Positions 48,804-57,056 of a stretch of 62,756 nucleotides of DNA are shown here, one piece after another. Source of the DNA: Nocardia aobensis NBRC 100429 (GTDB lineage: Bacteria; Actinomycetota; Actinomycetes; Mycobacteriales; Mycobacteriaceae); the NCBI RefSeq assembly GCF_000308375.1, contig NZ_BAFQ01000293.1:1-62756 (forward strand), in the 5' to 3' direction. The notes under the pieces are model-generated. The model was not told where the DNA came from. It did not search any database and worked only from the letters and a program-made list of their open reading frames with translations. The first letter of the stretch is position 1. The number at the start of each line of letters is the position of its first letter. A program made the translations under genes and the position numbers.

Positions 48804-49319
48804 ATGCGCAACAAGATGATTCGCGGTGCGGCGGGTCTGTGCGGCATCGCGGTGATCGCGGCGGCGACCGTCACCGGCTGTAGCGACGACAAGTCCGACA
48901 ACGCCACCCCCACCACGACGGCCGCCGCGGCGACCACCGCCGCCGCGCCCGCCGCGGGATCGTCGGCGGCCGACCCGGCGACCACCAAGGCGGTCACCGA
49001 CGCCTACGTGCTGTTCTTCGACGCCAAACAGCCGGCCGACAAACGCGCCGCCGCCGTGGAGAAGGGCGACGTCTTCGCGCCTGTGCTGGCCGCCCAGGCC
49101 GGCAACCCGCAGGCGCAGGGCACCTCCGCGACGGTCTCGAAGGTCACCACCGTCGACGCCGATCACGCCGACGTGACCTACACGCTGCTGATGGGCGGCA
49201 ATCCGGTGCTGCCGGATCAGGCCGGGCAGGCCGTGCAGGAGAACGGGCAGTGGAAGGTCGCCGCCACCACCTTCTGCGCTCTGCTGAAGTTGCAGGGCGG
49301 CACCGCGCCCGCCTGCTGA
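48804..49319 (+). CDS. MTB12-like lipoprotein
   Basis: A 171-residue exported lipoprotein. The signal peptide (MIRGAAGLCGIAVIAAATVTGC) ends in a lipobox with Cys about residue 26, followed by a Thr/Ala-rich linker. The C-terminal domain (TKAVTDAYVLFFDAKQPADKRAAAVEKGDVFAPVL ... VSKVTTVDADHADVTYTLLMGGNPVLPDQAGQAVQENGQWKVAATTFCALL) matches the mycobacterial MTB12/CFP2 fold, related to SnoaL-like domains. It might bind a hydrophobic substrate outside the cell. It follows the enoyl-CoA hydratase by 11 bp, so it appears to be part of the operon. Confidence 0.82.
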   Translation: MRNKMIRGAAGLCGIAVIAAATVTGCSDDKSDNATPTTTAAAATTAAAPAAGSSAADPATTKAVTDAYVLFFDAKQPADKRAAAVEKGDVFAPVLAAQAGNPQAQGTSATVSKVTTVDADHADVTYTLLMGGNPVLPDQAGQAVQENGQWKVAATTFCALLKLQGGTAPAC

Positions 49320-49507
49320 TCGGTCGCTCCCGGCCCCCTGATCGACCCGCAGCGGCAGGGGGCACGCCGCCCCGGCCCGCGCGGCTGGCACACTGCAAGG
49401 GTCCCGCCGATCACCGCGGGGCGATGCGAGCGCCGGCCGAACGCCGGCGTGCCAGGTGCGCCCGGTCGGCGTCGGTTCGCCGTCCGGCGGGAGAGTGAGA
49501 ACCGAAT

Positions 49508-50227
49508 ATGGACGACCACGCGGTGGCCGCCGAGCTCGCACGGGAAGCCGGTGAGCTCCTGCTCGAGATTCGTGACCAGGGCGGTGCGGTCGGAGACCGG
49601 CGTTCGGATGAACTGCTGCTGAAGCGGCTGGCGGAGCTGCGGCCCGACGACGCGGTCCTCTCCGAGGAGAGCACCGACGATCCGATTCGCCTCTCCCGCA
49701 GCCGGGTCTGGATCGTCGACCCACTCGACGGCACGCGCGAATACGGGCAGCCCCCGCGGGCGGATTGGGCCGTGCACGTGGCGCTGGCGGTGGACGGCCG
49801 CGCCGAAATCGGTGCCGTCGCGCTTCCGGTGCCCGGGCTGGTGCTGGAAACCGGTGCGCCGCCGGTACTTCCGCCCGCCCACGACGGCCCGCCGCGCATC
49901 GTCGTCTCCCGCAGCCGCCCACCGGCCTGCGTGCACCACCTCACCGCCGCACTCGGCGCCGACACCATCCCCATGGGTTCGGCCGGCGCCAAAGCGATGG
50001 CGGTCGTCCGCGGCGAAGCCGACATCTACGCCCACTCCGGCGGCCAGTACGAATGGGACTCCTGCGCACCCGTCGCGGTGGCCGCCGCCGCGGGCCTGCA
50101 CACCTCGCGCCTGGACGGCTCACCGCTGATCTACAACCAGCCCGACCCCTACCTCCCGGATCTGCTCATCTGCCGGCCGGAGCTGGCGGACGAAGTCCTG
50201 GAAGCCTTGCGAGACTTCGGCATCTGA
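49508..50227 (+). CDS. cysQ: 3'(2'),5'-bisphosphate nucleotidase (CysQ)
   Basis: A 239-residue inositol-monophosphatase-superfamily phosphatase. All metal ligands are present: LSEEST (Glu pair), WIVDPLDGTREY (Asp-Pro-x-Asp-Gly) and the late YEWDSCAPVAVAAAAG (Trp-Asp). The mycobacterial CysQ (Rv2131c type) uses PAP and related 3'-phosphates and controls sulfate-assimilation by-products. ATG at 49508. About 190 bp without a gene separate it from the lipoprotein, and it reads as a housekeeping gene rather than part of the catabolic operon. Confidence 0.88.
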   Translation: MDDHAVAAELAREAGELLLEIRDQGGAVGDRRSDELLLKRLAELRPDDAVLSEESTDDPIRLSRSRVWIVDPLDGTREYGQPPRADWAVHVALAVDGRAEIGAVALPVPGLVLETGAPPVLPPAHDGPPRIVVSRSRPPACVHHLTAALGADTIPMGSAGAKAMAVVRGEADIYAHSGGQYEWDSCAPVAVAAAAGLHTSRLDGSPLIYNQPDPYLPDLLICRPELADEVLEALRDFGI

Positions 50228-50294
50228 GTAGCGACGGCCTTCGGCGCCGCGGTCCGTCCGCCGGCGCCGGAGCCGCCTGCCCGGATGCTCGCGG

Positions 50295-51857
50295 TCATTC
50301 GCCCGTGCGCATCCGGGCCAGGTTCCAGCTGTTCCAGGTCTCGTCGCCGCGTCCGTGGGTGAGCCGCTGCCGCAGGTCGAGGCGGATCGGTGCCGGGAGA
50401 CGGTCGAGGACGGGGACGATATCGGCCGACAGCCCGGACAGATAGTCGACATCGAGTTCTTCACCGCGCTGCCAGCGGTCGATGTTCTCCGACGCGACCA
50501 GCGCCTCGGGATTCGCGACGGCGAGTACCAGCAGCGCGGCCACCGCGGTCGCGAGGGTGGTGCGCGGCAGCCACGCCGTTTCCAGGCGCAGGACCGCGAC
50601 GATCACCAGCAGGTAGACGACGCCGAGCCAGAGTTCACAGGTTCCGACCAGCAGACGCAGCACCGTGAATCCGTATGCCTGCTGATAGGTCCACATGCGA
50701 CCGAGCGCGGAGGCGATGATCACCAGGGTGAGCCCGCTGATCGTGCAGAGCAGCCCGCGCAGCCGGATACGGTCGGTCGCCGAATCCCTGGTGGCCCGGT
50801 GCAGTACGGGCAGGATGACGGCGAGTGTGAGCAGGGTGACCGCGGCCAGTTGCCAGAATCCGCTGCGCGCGTAGTCGGCGTAGGTCAGACCGGCGGTGCG
50901 CTGCACATAGTCGTCGCCACCGAACAGGGCTACCAGCTGCGCGCCGAGGAACGACGCGAACAACACCGTCAGCGCCCCGACCGGCAGCGCCCACTCCAGT
51001 CGTGCCAGTGTGCGTTTCGCGGGTCGGCTCCGTGCGTCGGCAGGAGCGAGGGGACCGGCGAGCAGGTACAACGCGCTCAGGGTTGCCGTAGCGGCGAGCA
51101 GGAACAGCACGATCCATCGAGTGGTGGTGGCGGCGTCCATCCGCGGCACCAGTCCGGTGACGATGGCGGCGAAAGTAGCGTCGGCGCCGGCGAGCAGCGG
51201 CACGAACACCGCCAGGATCACCACCGTGGCAACCACGGACGCACCGAGCCGCCAGTGCCGTGCACCGGCGCTGCCCCGCCGCCTGCCCTGCGCCGCGTAC
51301 ACCCAGGCGAGTGCGCCGGCCGAGGCCAGCGGGACCGCGATCGCGTCGTGCAGCACTCCGCGCGCCGACGGCCGCCCGACCACTGCCAGCGACCCGCACA
51401 CGGCCGCCGCGATCAGGCAGAGGATGAACAGCCACCCTGCGGCCCGGAAGGTGCCCACCGCGAGCAATGCGAGTGCGGCGGCCGCCCACCAGCGGCCGGG
51501 CCGGATCCGGCGTTCAGGGGGTGTTTCCGACCGGTTCGTGGCGCGCCGATGGACGGTGCCGACCGCGACCGCGGTGGCGGAACCCGCGAGCAGGCAGCCG
51601 ATTCCGGGCCGATCCAGGGACACGGTGGCCGCCGCGACCAGACCGGCCACCCCCGCGGCGGGCAGCACGCCCGCCGGGTAGACGACCCGTCGCCGGCGCG
51701 GCGGAACGGGCGGCGCGGACCCGGGGCCGTCCAGGTCCGGCGGGGTTTCGCGTCGCTCCGGTTCCGAGTAGGCGCCGGAAGGTACCGGATGATCGTGGGC
51801 GGCGGAGTCCACCGGCTCCGGTGTCCGCGTGCGGTCGGGGGTGGGTTCTTCGGGCAC
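50295..51857 (-). CDS. polytopic membrane protein (DUF4153/DUF4173-like)
   Basis: A 520-residue membrane protein. Residues 1-65 are acidic/Pro-rich and likely cytosolic. About 12 hydrophobic segments follow from residue 60 (VVYPAGVLPAAGVAGLVAAATV) to about 450. The last 70 residues are soluble (ENIDRWQRGEELDVDYLSGLSADIVPVLDRLP), matching the DUF4153-type family in which a membrane domain ends with this DxDYL ... LSADAVP pattern. The function is unknown. It lies downstream of a two-component system on the same strand (74-bp gap) and may be its target. Confidence 0.83.
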   Translation of the reverse strand: MPEEPTPDRTRTPEPVDSAAHDHPVPSGAYSEPERRETPPDLDGPGSAPPVPPRRRRVVYPAGVLPAAGVAGLVAAATVSLDRPGIGCLLAGSATAVAVGTVHRRATNRSETPPERRIRPGRWWAAAALALLAVGTFRAAGWLFILCLIAAAVCGSLAVVGRPSARGVLHDAIAVPLASAGALAWVYAAQGRRRGSAGARHWRLGASVVATVVILAVFVPLLAGADATFAAIVTGLVPRMDAATTTRWIVLFLLAATATLSALYLLAGPLAPADARSRPAKRTLARLEWALPVGALTVLFASFLGAQLVALFGGDDYVQRTAGLTYADYARSGFWQLAAVTLLTLAVILPVLHRATRDSATDRIRLRGLLCTISGLTLVIIASALGRMWTYQQAYGFTVLRLLVGTCELWLGVVYLLVIVAVLRLETAWLPRTTLATAVAALLVLAVANPEALVASENIDRWQRGEELDVDYLSGLSADIVPVLDRLPAPIRLDLRQRLTHGRGDETWNSWNLARMRTGE

Positions 51858-51931
51858 AGCTGGTCCCTCCTGAGGGTGTGCGGTATCGGCCCGGGACCGA
51901 ATCGGTCTGCCGGGCTGTGAGATTCGGGCTG

Positions 51932-53014
51932 TCAGTGGTGGTGCGGCGCGGTGGCCGGGAGGATCACGCGGATCCGTGAGCCGGGGTCGGCGACCGCGAT
52001 GGAGCCGTGGTGCAGGTCGACCACCCAGCGGGCGATGGCGAGGCCGAGCCCGGTGCCGCCGTCGTCGGTGCTGCCGCCGCGGGTGAAGCGGTCGAAGATG
52101 CGCTCGCGTTGCGCGGGAGGAATACCGGGTCCGTCGTCCTCGACGTCGATGACGAGGTGCTCGCCCGCGGTGTGGGCGAGGAGGCGGACTTCGCCGCCGG
52201 CGGGGCCGTGCCGGGCGGCGTTGTCCAGCAGGTTCAGCAATACCTGGTGCAGGCGGGCGCGGTCGGCGTACACGGTGGCGGTGGCGGGATCGATCTCGCT
52301 GCGGAAGTGGATACCGCGCCCGAGGGCCGCGGTCATGACCTCCGCCTCGGCGGTCACCGTCGCGAAAGTCGGTGCGATATCGAATTGTTCGCGGTCGAGC
52401 GGGATCGCTCCGGCCTCGATGCTGGACAGATCGAGTAGCTCGGAGACGAGCCGGCCGAGCCGTTCGGTCTGTGCCAGTGCGGTTTCCAGCGTTTTCGGGT
52501 CGGGCTCGGATACGCCGTCCACCAGGTTCTCCAGGACGGCGTGCAAGGCGGTGATGGGGGTGCGCAACTCGTGCGAGACATTGGCGATCAGTTCGCGGCG
52601 CTGCCGGTCGGCGGCGGCGAGGTCGGTCGCCATCCGATTGAACGCGTCGGCCAGTTGCCCCACCTCGTCGCGGGAGGACGCGCGCACCCGGCTGGTGTAG
52701 TCGCCGTGTGCCATGCGTTGCGCCGCGGCGGTCATCTCCCGCAGCGGCGTGGTGATGCCGTGCGCCAGGAATTGGGACGACACCAGGGCGATGAGCATCG
52801 CGGTCAGTGTGGTCATCGGCGGCAGCCAGCCGATCCGGTGACTGAACCAGGCGAAGGCGAGCCCGCCCGAGAAGGTCATCAGGACGGCCAGTTTGAGTTT
52901 GATGGATCGGATGCGATCCAGCGGCCGCGGTAGCCGATCCGACAGCTGCGTTACCAGTCTCGAGGTCCGGAGATCGGCACGGTCATCGGGGTCGAGGCCG
53001 GCCCGCGCGCTCAT
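51932..53014 (-). CDS. sensor histidine kinase
   Basis: A 360-residue membrane histidine kinase: two hydrophobic segments (about residues 40-60 and 66-92) enclosing a very short loop, a HAMP linker (LREMTAAAQRMAHGDYTSRV), HisKA with phospho-His in NVSHELRTPITALHAVLENL, and an ATPase domain with LLNLLDNAARHG, DDGPGIPPAQRERIFDRF, GGTGLGLAIARW. With almost no extracytoplasmic domain it probably senses a membrane stress. Start ATG 53014 overlaps the response-regulator stop by 4 bp. Confidence 0.93.
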   Translation of the reverse strand: MSARAGLDPDDRADLRTSRLVTQLSDRLPRPLDRIRSIKLKLAVLMTFSGGLAFAWFSHRIGWLPPMTTLTAMLIALVSSQFLAHGITTPLREMTAAAQRMAHGDYTSRVRASSRDEVGQLADAFNRMATDLAAADRQRRELIANVSHELRTPITALHAVLENLVDGVSEPDPKTLETALAQTERLGRLVSELLDLSSIEAGAIPLDREQFDIAPTFATVTAEAEVMTAALGRGIHFRSEIDPATATVYADRARLHQVLLNLLDNAARHGPAGGEVRLLAHTAGEHLVIDVEDDGPGIPPAQRERIFDRFTRGGSTDDGGTGLGLAIARWVVDLHHGSIAVADPGSRIRVILPATAPHHH

Positions 53015-53712
53015 CGGGTCTCCAGGGCATAGCCGACGCCGTGGACGGTGCGGATCAGGTCGGCGCCGAGTTTGCGTCGCAACGCCTTGACATGACTGTC
53101 GACGGCCCGGGTACCGGCCGCATCCGCCCAGTCCCAGACCTCTTCGAGGAGCCGCTCCCGGGCGAGTACCGCGCGGGGACGCCGGGCGAGGCGGGCCAGC
53201 AGATCGAATTCCAGCGGCGTGAGCTGGGCTTCGACCCCGCCGCGCCAGACCCTGCGCTGATCGCTGTCGATGCGCAGATCGCCGACCACGGTGACCGCCC
53301 CGCGCTGATCACCTGCGCGCTCGACCCGCCGCAGCAGCGCATGCACGCGCGCGGTCAGCACCCGCAGCGAGAACGGTTTGGTCAGATAGTCGTCCGCGCC
53401 CACACCGAGACCGATCAGCTGGTCGGTCTCGTCGGTCCGCGCGGTGAGCATCAGCACCGGTATCGAGCGCTCGGACTGGATCCGCCGGCACACCTCCAGC
53501 CCGTCGTAGCCGGGCAGCATGACGTCGAGGACCACCAGGTCCGGTTCGAACGTCGTCGCGGCCGCCACCGCCGCCGGTCCGTCCGGGGCCGTGGCGACCG
53601 TGAACCCTTCGGCCCGCAGCCGCGCCGCAACCGATTCCGCGATCGTGGATTCGTCGTCCACGACCAGGATCCGCCGCGCCGGCGTGCCCTCCACCAGTGG
53701 GTTCTGTTCCAT
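53011..53712 (-). CDS. OmpR-family response regulator
   Basis: A 233-residue response regulator: receiver domain with ILVVDDESTIAESVAARL (acidic pair), DLVVLDVMLPGYDGLEV (phospho-Asp), LMLTARTDETDQLIGLGVGADDYLTKPFSLRVL (Thr, Lys), and an OmpR/PhoB winged helix (LTPLEFDLLARLARRPRAVLARERLLEEVWDW ... TRAVDSHVKALRRKLGADLIRTVHGVGYAL). It is the first gene of a three-gene unit with the kinase and the DUF4153-like protein, and probably controls envelope-related genes. Confidence 0.94.
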   Translation of the reverse strand: MEQNPLVEGTPARRILVVDDESTIAESVAARLRAEGFTVATAPDGPAAVAAATTFEPDLVVLDVMLPGYDGLEVCRRIQSERSIPVLMLTARTDETDQLIGLGVGADDYLTKPFSLRVLTARVHALLRRVERAGDQRGAVTVVGDLRIDSDQRRVWRGGVEAQLTPLEFDLLARLARRPRAVLARERLLEEVWDWADAAGTRAVDSHVKALRRKLGADLIRTVHGVGYALETR

Positions 53713-53787
53713 GCTCCGGGAGCCTAGCGATCTCGTGTGGAGAGAACCGGTATCAGTTGTGGAGATTCTGTGTGGTCGGTCGCGGTA

Positions 53788-54594
53788 TCAGTCGCGGCGG
53801 CGCAGATACTCCAGTAACTCGTTGTGCAGCAATCCGTTCGACGCGACTGCACCTCCGCTGAGAGGGCTGGGGGTGCCGTCGAAGCCGGTGAAGGTGCCGC
53901 CGGCCTCGGTGACGATGACCGCGTTGGCGGCCATATCGCCCGGGGACAGGCGGGGATCGGCGCAGCTGTCGATCGCGCCCTCGGCGAGCATCATGTAGGA
54001 CCAGAATTCGCCGTAGGCGCGGGTGCGCCAGACGTCGCGGGACAGGGCGAGGAAGCTGTTCAACCGGCCGTCCTCTTCCCAGGCGGTGACGGTGGAGTAG
54101 GCGAAGGAGGCGTCCGTCAGGTTCGAGACGCCGGAGACCCGCAGGCGGGAGGCCGAGGTCAGGCTGCGACCGGTGAAGGCGCCGTGGTCCTTCGCGGCCC
54201 ACCAGCGGCGGGCGAGGGCGGGCGCGGAGACGACGCCGACGATGGGGCGATATCCACCCGCGGACACCTCGAGCAGGGAGATCTGCGTGGCCCACACCGG
54301 GACTCCGCGCACATAGTTCTCGAGTCCGGTGATGGCGTCGACCACCCAGCAGCGCGGACCGCCGCCCTGCAGTCCGTCGCCCGCACCGAGGACCGCGTCG
54401 CGCGGGCGGGACCGGCGCAGCTGGCCGCGGACGAGTTTCTCCACGGCGTTCTCGCCGTGGGTCACCGCGGCCAGATCCGGTCTCGCCCGGACTGCACGAT
54501 CGAGGCCCTTGAACCGGTCCAGATTCACCGCGTCGGCGGAATCGGCGAGGACATGGGCGAAACGGAGATCGTCGTCGAGGTGGTCGTGCACCAC
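53788..54594 (-). CDS. HisN-like inositol-monophosphatase family protein, probably inactive
   Basis: A 268-residue protein closely resembling histidinol-phosphatase HisN over its whole length (VRGVPVWATQISLLE, VGVVSAPALARRWWAAKDHGAF, VWRTRAYGEFWSYMMLAEGAIDS, IVTEAGGTFTGFDGTPSP). The metal-binding motifs have decayed. The usual G-E-E is GAG (Ala71), the usual DPIDGT is DAITGL (Asp89 replaced by Thr89), the T-E-A-D motif reads THGE, and the usual W-D-x-A-A is GDMAA. It is likely a pseudoenzyme or has a changed function. The GTG at 54594 is a weak start. It lies 95 bp downstream of the dehydrogenase operon, on the same strand. Confidence 0.85.
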   Translation of the reverse strand: MVHDHLDDDLRFAHVLADSADAVNLDRFKGLDRAVRARPDLAAVTHGENAVEKLVRGQLRRSRPRDAVLGAGDGLQGGGPRCWVVDAITGLENYVRGVPVWATQISLLEVSAGGYRPIVGVVSAPALARRWWAAKDHGAFTGRSLTSASRLRVSGVSNLTDASFAYSTVTAWEEDGRLNSFLALSRDVWRTRAYGEFWSYMMLAEGAIDSCADPRLSPGDMAANAVIVTEAGGTFTGFDGTPSPLSGGAVASNGLLHNELLEYLRRRD

Positions 54595-54689
54595 TGCAAG
54601 CTATCCGCCGCCGATGAACACTGCCACCGCCTCGCGTCGACCGATGCTGAACCAGGCGTGCAAACCTCGGGGCATCGGCCGCAGCCATC

Positions 54690-55487
54690 TCACAGCTGCG
54701 CGAGCCGAGGTGCGGTGCCGCGCGTGCGCACCCAGGCGCCCGCTTCGCGCGTCAGTTCCGCTGCGCTGCCGAGCAATCCGTCGAGGACGAGGGCGCGGCG
54801 GGCGTGCCGATGGAAGTCGTGTTCGGCGGTGAACCCGATGCCGCCCAGGACCTGCTGGCAGTGCCGTGCGGTCAGGCGGGCGGCGTGGCCGGCGGCGGCT
54901 TTGGCCAGGAGCGCGCCGAGATCGGTGTGGGCCGTCGCCAGCGTCGCCTCGGCGCCCTCGATGGCTACCAGTGTCTCGGCCAGCCGGTGCCGGACCGCCT
55001 GATGAGCGGCCAGGGGCCGGCCGAACTGGATACGGTCGAGGGCGTGGCGGCGGGCCAGGTTCAGCATCGCGCGGCTGGTCCCCACCAGCCACCACGCGAG
55101 GGCGCGACGGCCCTCGGTCAACGGGAGCGTCTCTCCCGCGGGGGCTCGGCGCACAGGGAGTTCCGGGTCGAGCGCCGGTACCGCGGAAACCGGTTGTGCG
55201 GCAACGGTTCGTTCCCACACCACCCAGCGGCCCCCGGCGAAGGGGAGCGCGACGGTACCGGGAAGCGCACGGCCCGCAGCGTGGGCGACCACATCGTTGA
55301 GGACGGGCGCGTGGGCGCCGGTCTCGCCGAGCAGGCGGAATACCAGAGGAATCGCCACCTCCGGCGATTCGGTCAGCAGATCGAGCCAGCCGAAGTCGAG
55401 CAACGCGCGATCGAGCGCGTCACCGGTGCAGCCGGTCATGGTGGAGCGCAGGGTCTCGGTCAGCAGCGTGATCTCATCGGCGTCCAT
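54690..55487 (-). CDS. acyl-CoA dehydrogenase, smaller subunit
   Basis: A 265-residue protein, the shortest dehydrogenase-like subunit in the window. The first 125 residues are divergent, while the C-terminal FAD-domain part remains (SRAMLNLARRHALDRIQFGRPLAAHQAVRHRLAETLVAIEGAEATLATAHTDLGALLAKAAAGHAARLTARHCQQVLGGIGFTAEHDFHRHARRALVLDGLLG). It is the last gene of the seven-gene Rieske operon; the ATG at 55487 has GGAAGGA 7 nt upstream. It pairs with the dehydrogenase just upstream (16-bp gap), as in the other two pairs. Confidence 0.87.
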   Translation of the reverse strand: MDADEITLLTETLRSTMTGCTGDALDRALLDFGWLDLLTESPEVAIPLVFRLLGETGAHAPVLNDVVAHAAGRALPGTVALPFAGGRWVVWERTVAAQPVSAVPALDPELPVRRAPAGETLPLTEGRRALAWWLVGTSRAMLNLARRHALDRIQFGRPLAAHQAVRHRLAETLVAIEGAEATLATAHTDLGALLAKAAAGHAARLTARHCQQVLGGIGFTAEHDFHRHARRALVLDGLLGSAAELTREAGAWVRTRGTAPRLAQL

Positions 55488-55503
55488 GATCGAATCCTTC
55501 CGC

Positions 55504-56640
55504 TCATTCCCGGCCGAGGTCGAGCAGGCGGCGAGCGATGATATTGCGCTGGATCTCGGCCGTTCCGCCGTAGATCGTGGCCGCGCGCGAATACAGGTAT
55601 TCGGTACGCCATTGCTCGTCATCGAATTCGATGGCGCCGGGCAGCATGTCGCGCGCGGTATCGAACAGCTGTTGTTCGGCGGTGGCCAGCAGCACCTTGT
55701 CGATCGAGGTCTCCGGTCCGAGGCGCTGTCCGTCCGCCAGCCGCCGCTGGGTGGCGTGCGATCGGCAGCGCACGGTGTGCAGGGCGAGGTAGGCCGCTCC
55801 CAGGGCGGCGTCGTCGCGCAGGTCGGTGTCGGCGATCAGGGCGTCCACACGGGTGAACAGGTAGGCGATGCGGTGCCAGAAGCAGGTGGACCGCTCGTGC
55901 GGCAGCAGATCCATCGCCACCCGCCATCCGTCCCCGGGCCGGCCCAGCATGCGATCGCCGGGAACCACCACGTCGTCGAAGTACACTTCGGCGAATTCGT
56001 CGACGCCGTGCATGGTTCGCAACGGCCGCACCGTGATTCCCGGGGAGTCCATGTCCACGAAGAAGGCGCTGATGCCGTCGTGCCCCGGCGCGGTGCGGGT
56101 CAGCAACACGCAGCGGGCGGCGTACTGCGCCAGGCTGGTCCATACCTTCTGCCCGCTGATCACCCAGTTCTCGCCGCCGGCAACGGCTTTGGTGCTGAGT
56201 GAGGCGAGATCGCTGCCCGACCCGGGTTCGGAGAATCCCTGGCACCACTGTTCGCGCCCGGACAGCAGCGCCGGCACCATCCGCGCGGCGAGTTCGGGCC
56301 GGGCGTAGGAGATCATCGTGGGCGCGAGCACTTCCACCATCGAATAGATCCCCGGTTCCGCCAGCCCGCGGGTCGCGACCTCCTCACCGAGCACGGCCCG
56401 CAACGCCGCCGGTCCGCCGAGCCCACCGACGTGTTCGGGCCAGCCGTAGCGCATCCACCCGGCCTCGAACAGAGCGTGGCGCACCCGGGCCAGCTGAGCG
56501 ACCTGCCCGCTGAGGGAATTGTCCGGGCCGGGAGACAGATCGGTGGTATCGAGCCAGCGCCGCAGGTTCGCGCGGAAGCCGTCGATATCCGTTGTCCCGG
56601 CGCGTGTTTCGCCTGCGGCGTGCTCGGTGTGCGAGTCCAT
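55504..56640 (-). CDS. acyl-CoA dehydrogenase, larger subunit
   Basis: A 378-residue acyl-CoA dehydrogenase with LGEEVATRGLAEPGIYSMVEVLAPTMISYA, WCQGFSEPGSGSDLASLSTKAV, WVISGQKVWTSLAQYAARCVLLTRT and the C-terminal YSRAATIYGGTAEIQRNIIARRLLDLG. The medium-chain-type catalytic Glu (EGT) is Gly here, as in its counterparts. ATG at 56640 shares one base with the SnoaL-like gene's stop (TGATG). With the next gene it forms the third mixed-subunit pair, here in the operon of the Rieske oxygenase. Confidence 0.92.
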   Translation of the reverse strand: MDSHTEHAAGETRAGTTDIDGFRANLRRWLDTTDLSPGPDNSLSGQVAQLARVRHALFEAGWMRYGWPEHVGGLGGPAALRAVLGEEVATRGLAEPGIYSMVEVLAPTMISYARPELAARMVPALLSGREQWCQGFSEPGSGSDLASLSTKAVAGGENWVISGQKVWTSLAQYAARCVLLTRTAPGHDGISAFFVDMDSPGITVRPLRTMHGVDEFAEVYFDDVVVPGDRMLGRPGDGWRVAMDLLPHERSTCFWHRIAYLFTRVDALIADTDLRDDAALGAAYLALHTVRCRSHATQRRLADGQRLGPETSIDKVLLATAEQQLFDTARDMLPGAIEFDDEQWRTEYLYSRAATIYGGTAEIQRNIIARRLLDLGRE

Positions 56641-57056
56641 CAGACCGCGGGCCGGTCGAACGCGTGCGGAATCCCGGAATCGTGGTCGCCGCTGCGCCGG
56701 ATGAACGTCATCGCCCGCGTGCGCAATCGCCATCCGTCCCGGGTGCGGGCGTAGGTGTCGGTGTAGTACCCGATGCGCATGTCATGGGTGCTGTGTTCGA
56801 CGAAGCACAGCGGTTGGGTGCCGGTGGCGCTGTCGCCGTCGATGTCGAGAACCGGTGTGCCGGTGAGGAACAGCCCCTTCGGCGCGGCCGCCACCAGCTC
56901 GGGGAACACGTCGAGGGTGTAGGTGTCGCCGAAGGCGCGGTAGGTCCCGTCGGGGGTGAACACCGCCAGCAGCCCCTCGATATCGCCCTTCGTGATGGTG
57001 ACCGCGTAGCGCGCCAGCAGCTGCTGGATATCGAGCAGATCGTCATTTCTGGACAT
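56640..57056 (-). CDS. SnoaL/NTF2-like protein
   Basis: A 138-residue SnoaL-like/NTF2-fold protein: DLLDIQQLLARYAVTITKGDIEGLLAVFTPDGTYRAFGDTY (helices and cone opening), FLTGTPVLDIDGDSATGTQPLCFVEH, and RIGYYTDTYARTRDGWRLRTRAMTFIRRSG. Proteins of this fold isomerise, cyclise or dehydrate hydrophobic intermediates, or only bind them. A role in rearranging the product of the Rieske enzyme is plausible. It overlaps the amidohydrolase by 14 bp. Confidence 0.88.
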   Translation of the reverse strand: MSRNDDLLDIQQLLARYAVTITKGDIEGLLAVFTPDGTYRAFGDTYTLDVFPELVAAAPKGLFLTGTPVLDIDGDSATGTQPLCFVEHSTHDMRIGYYTDTYARTRDGWRLRTRAMTFIRRSGDHDSGIPHAFDRPAV

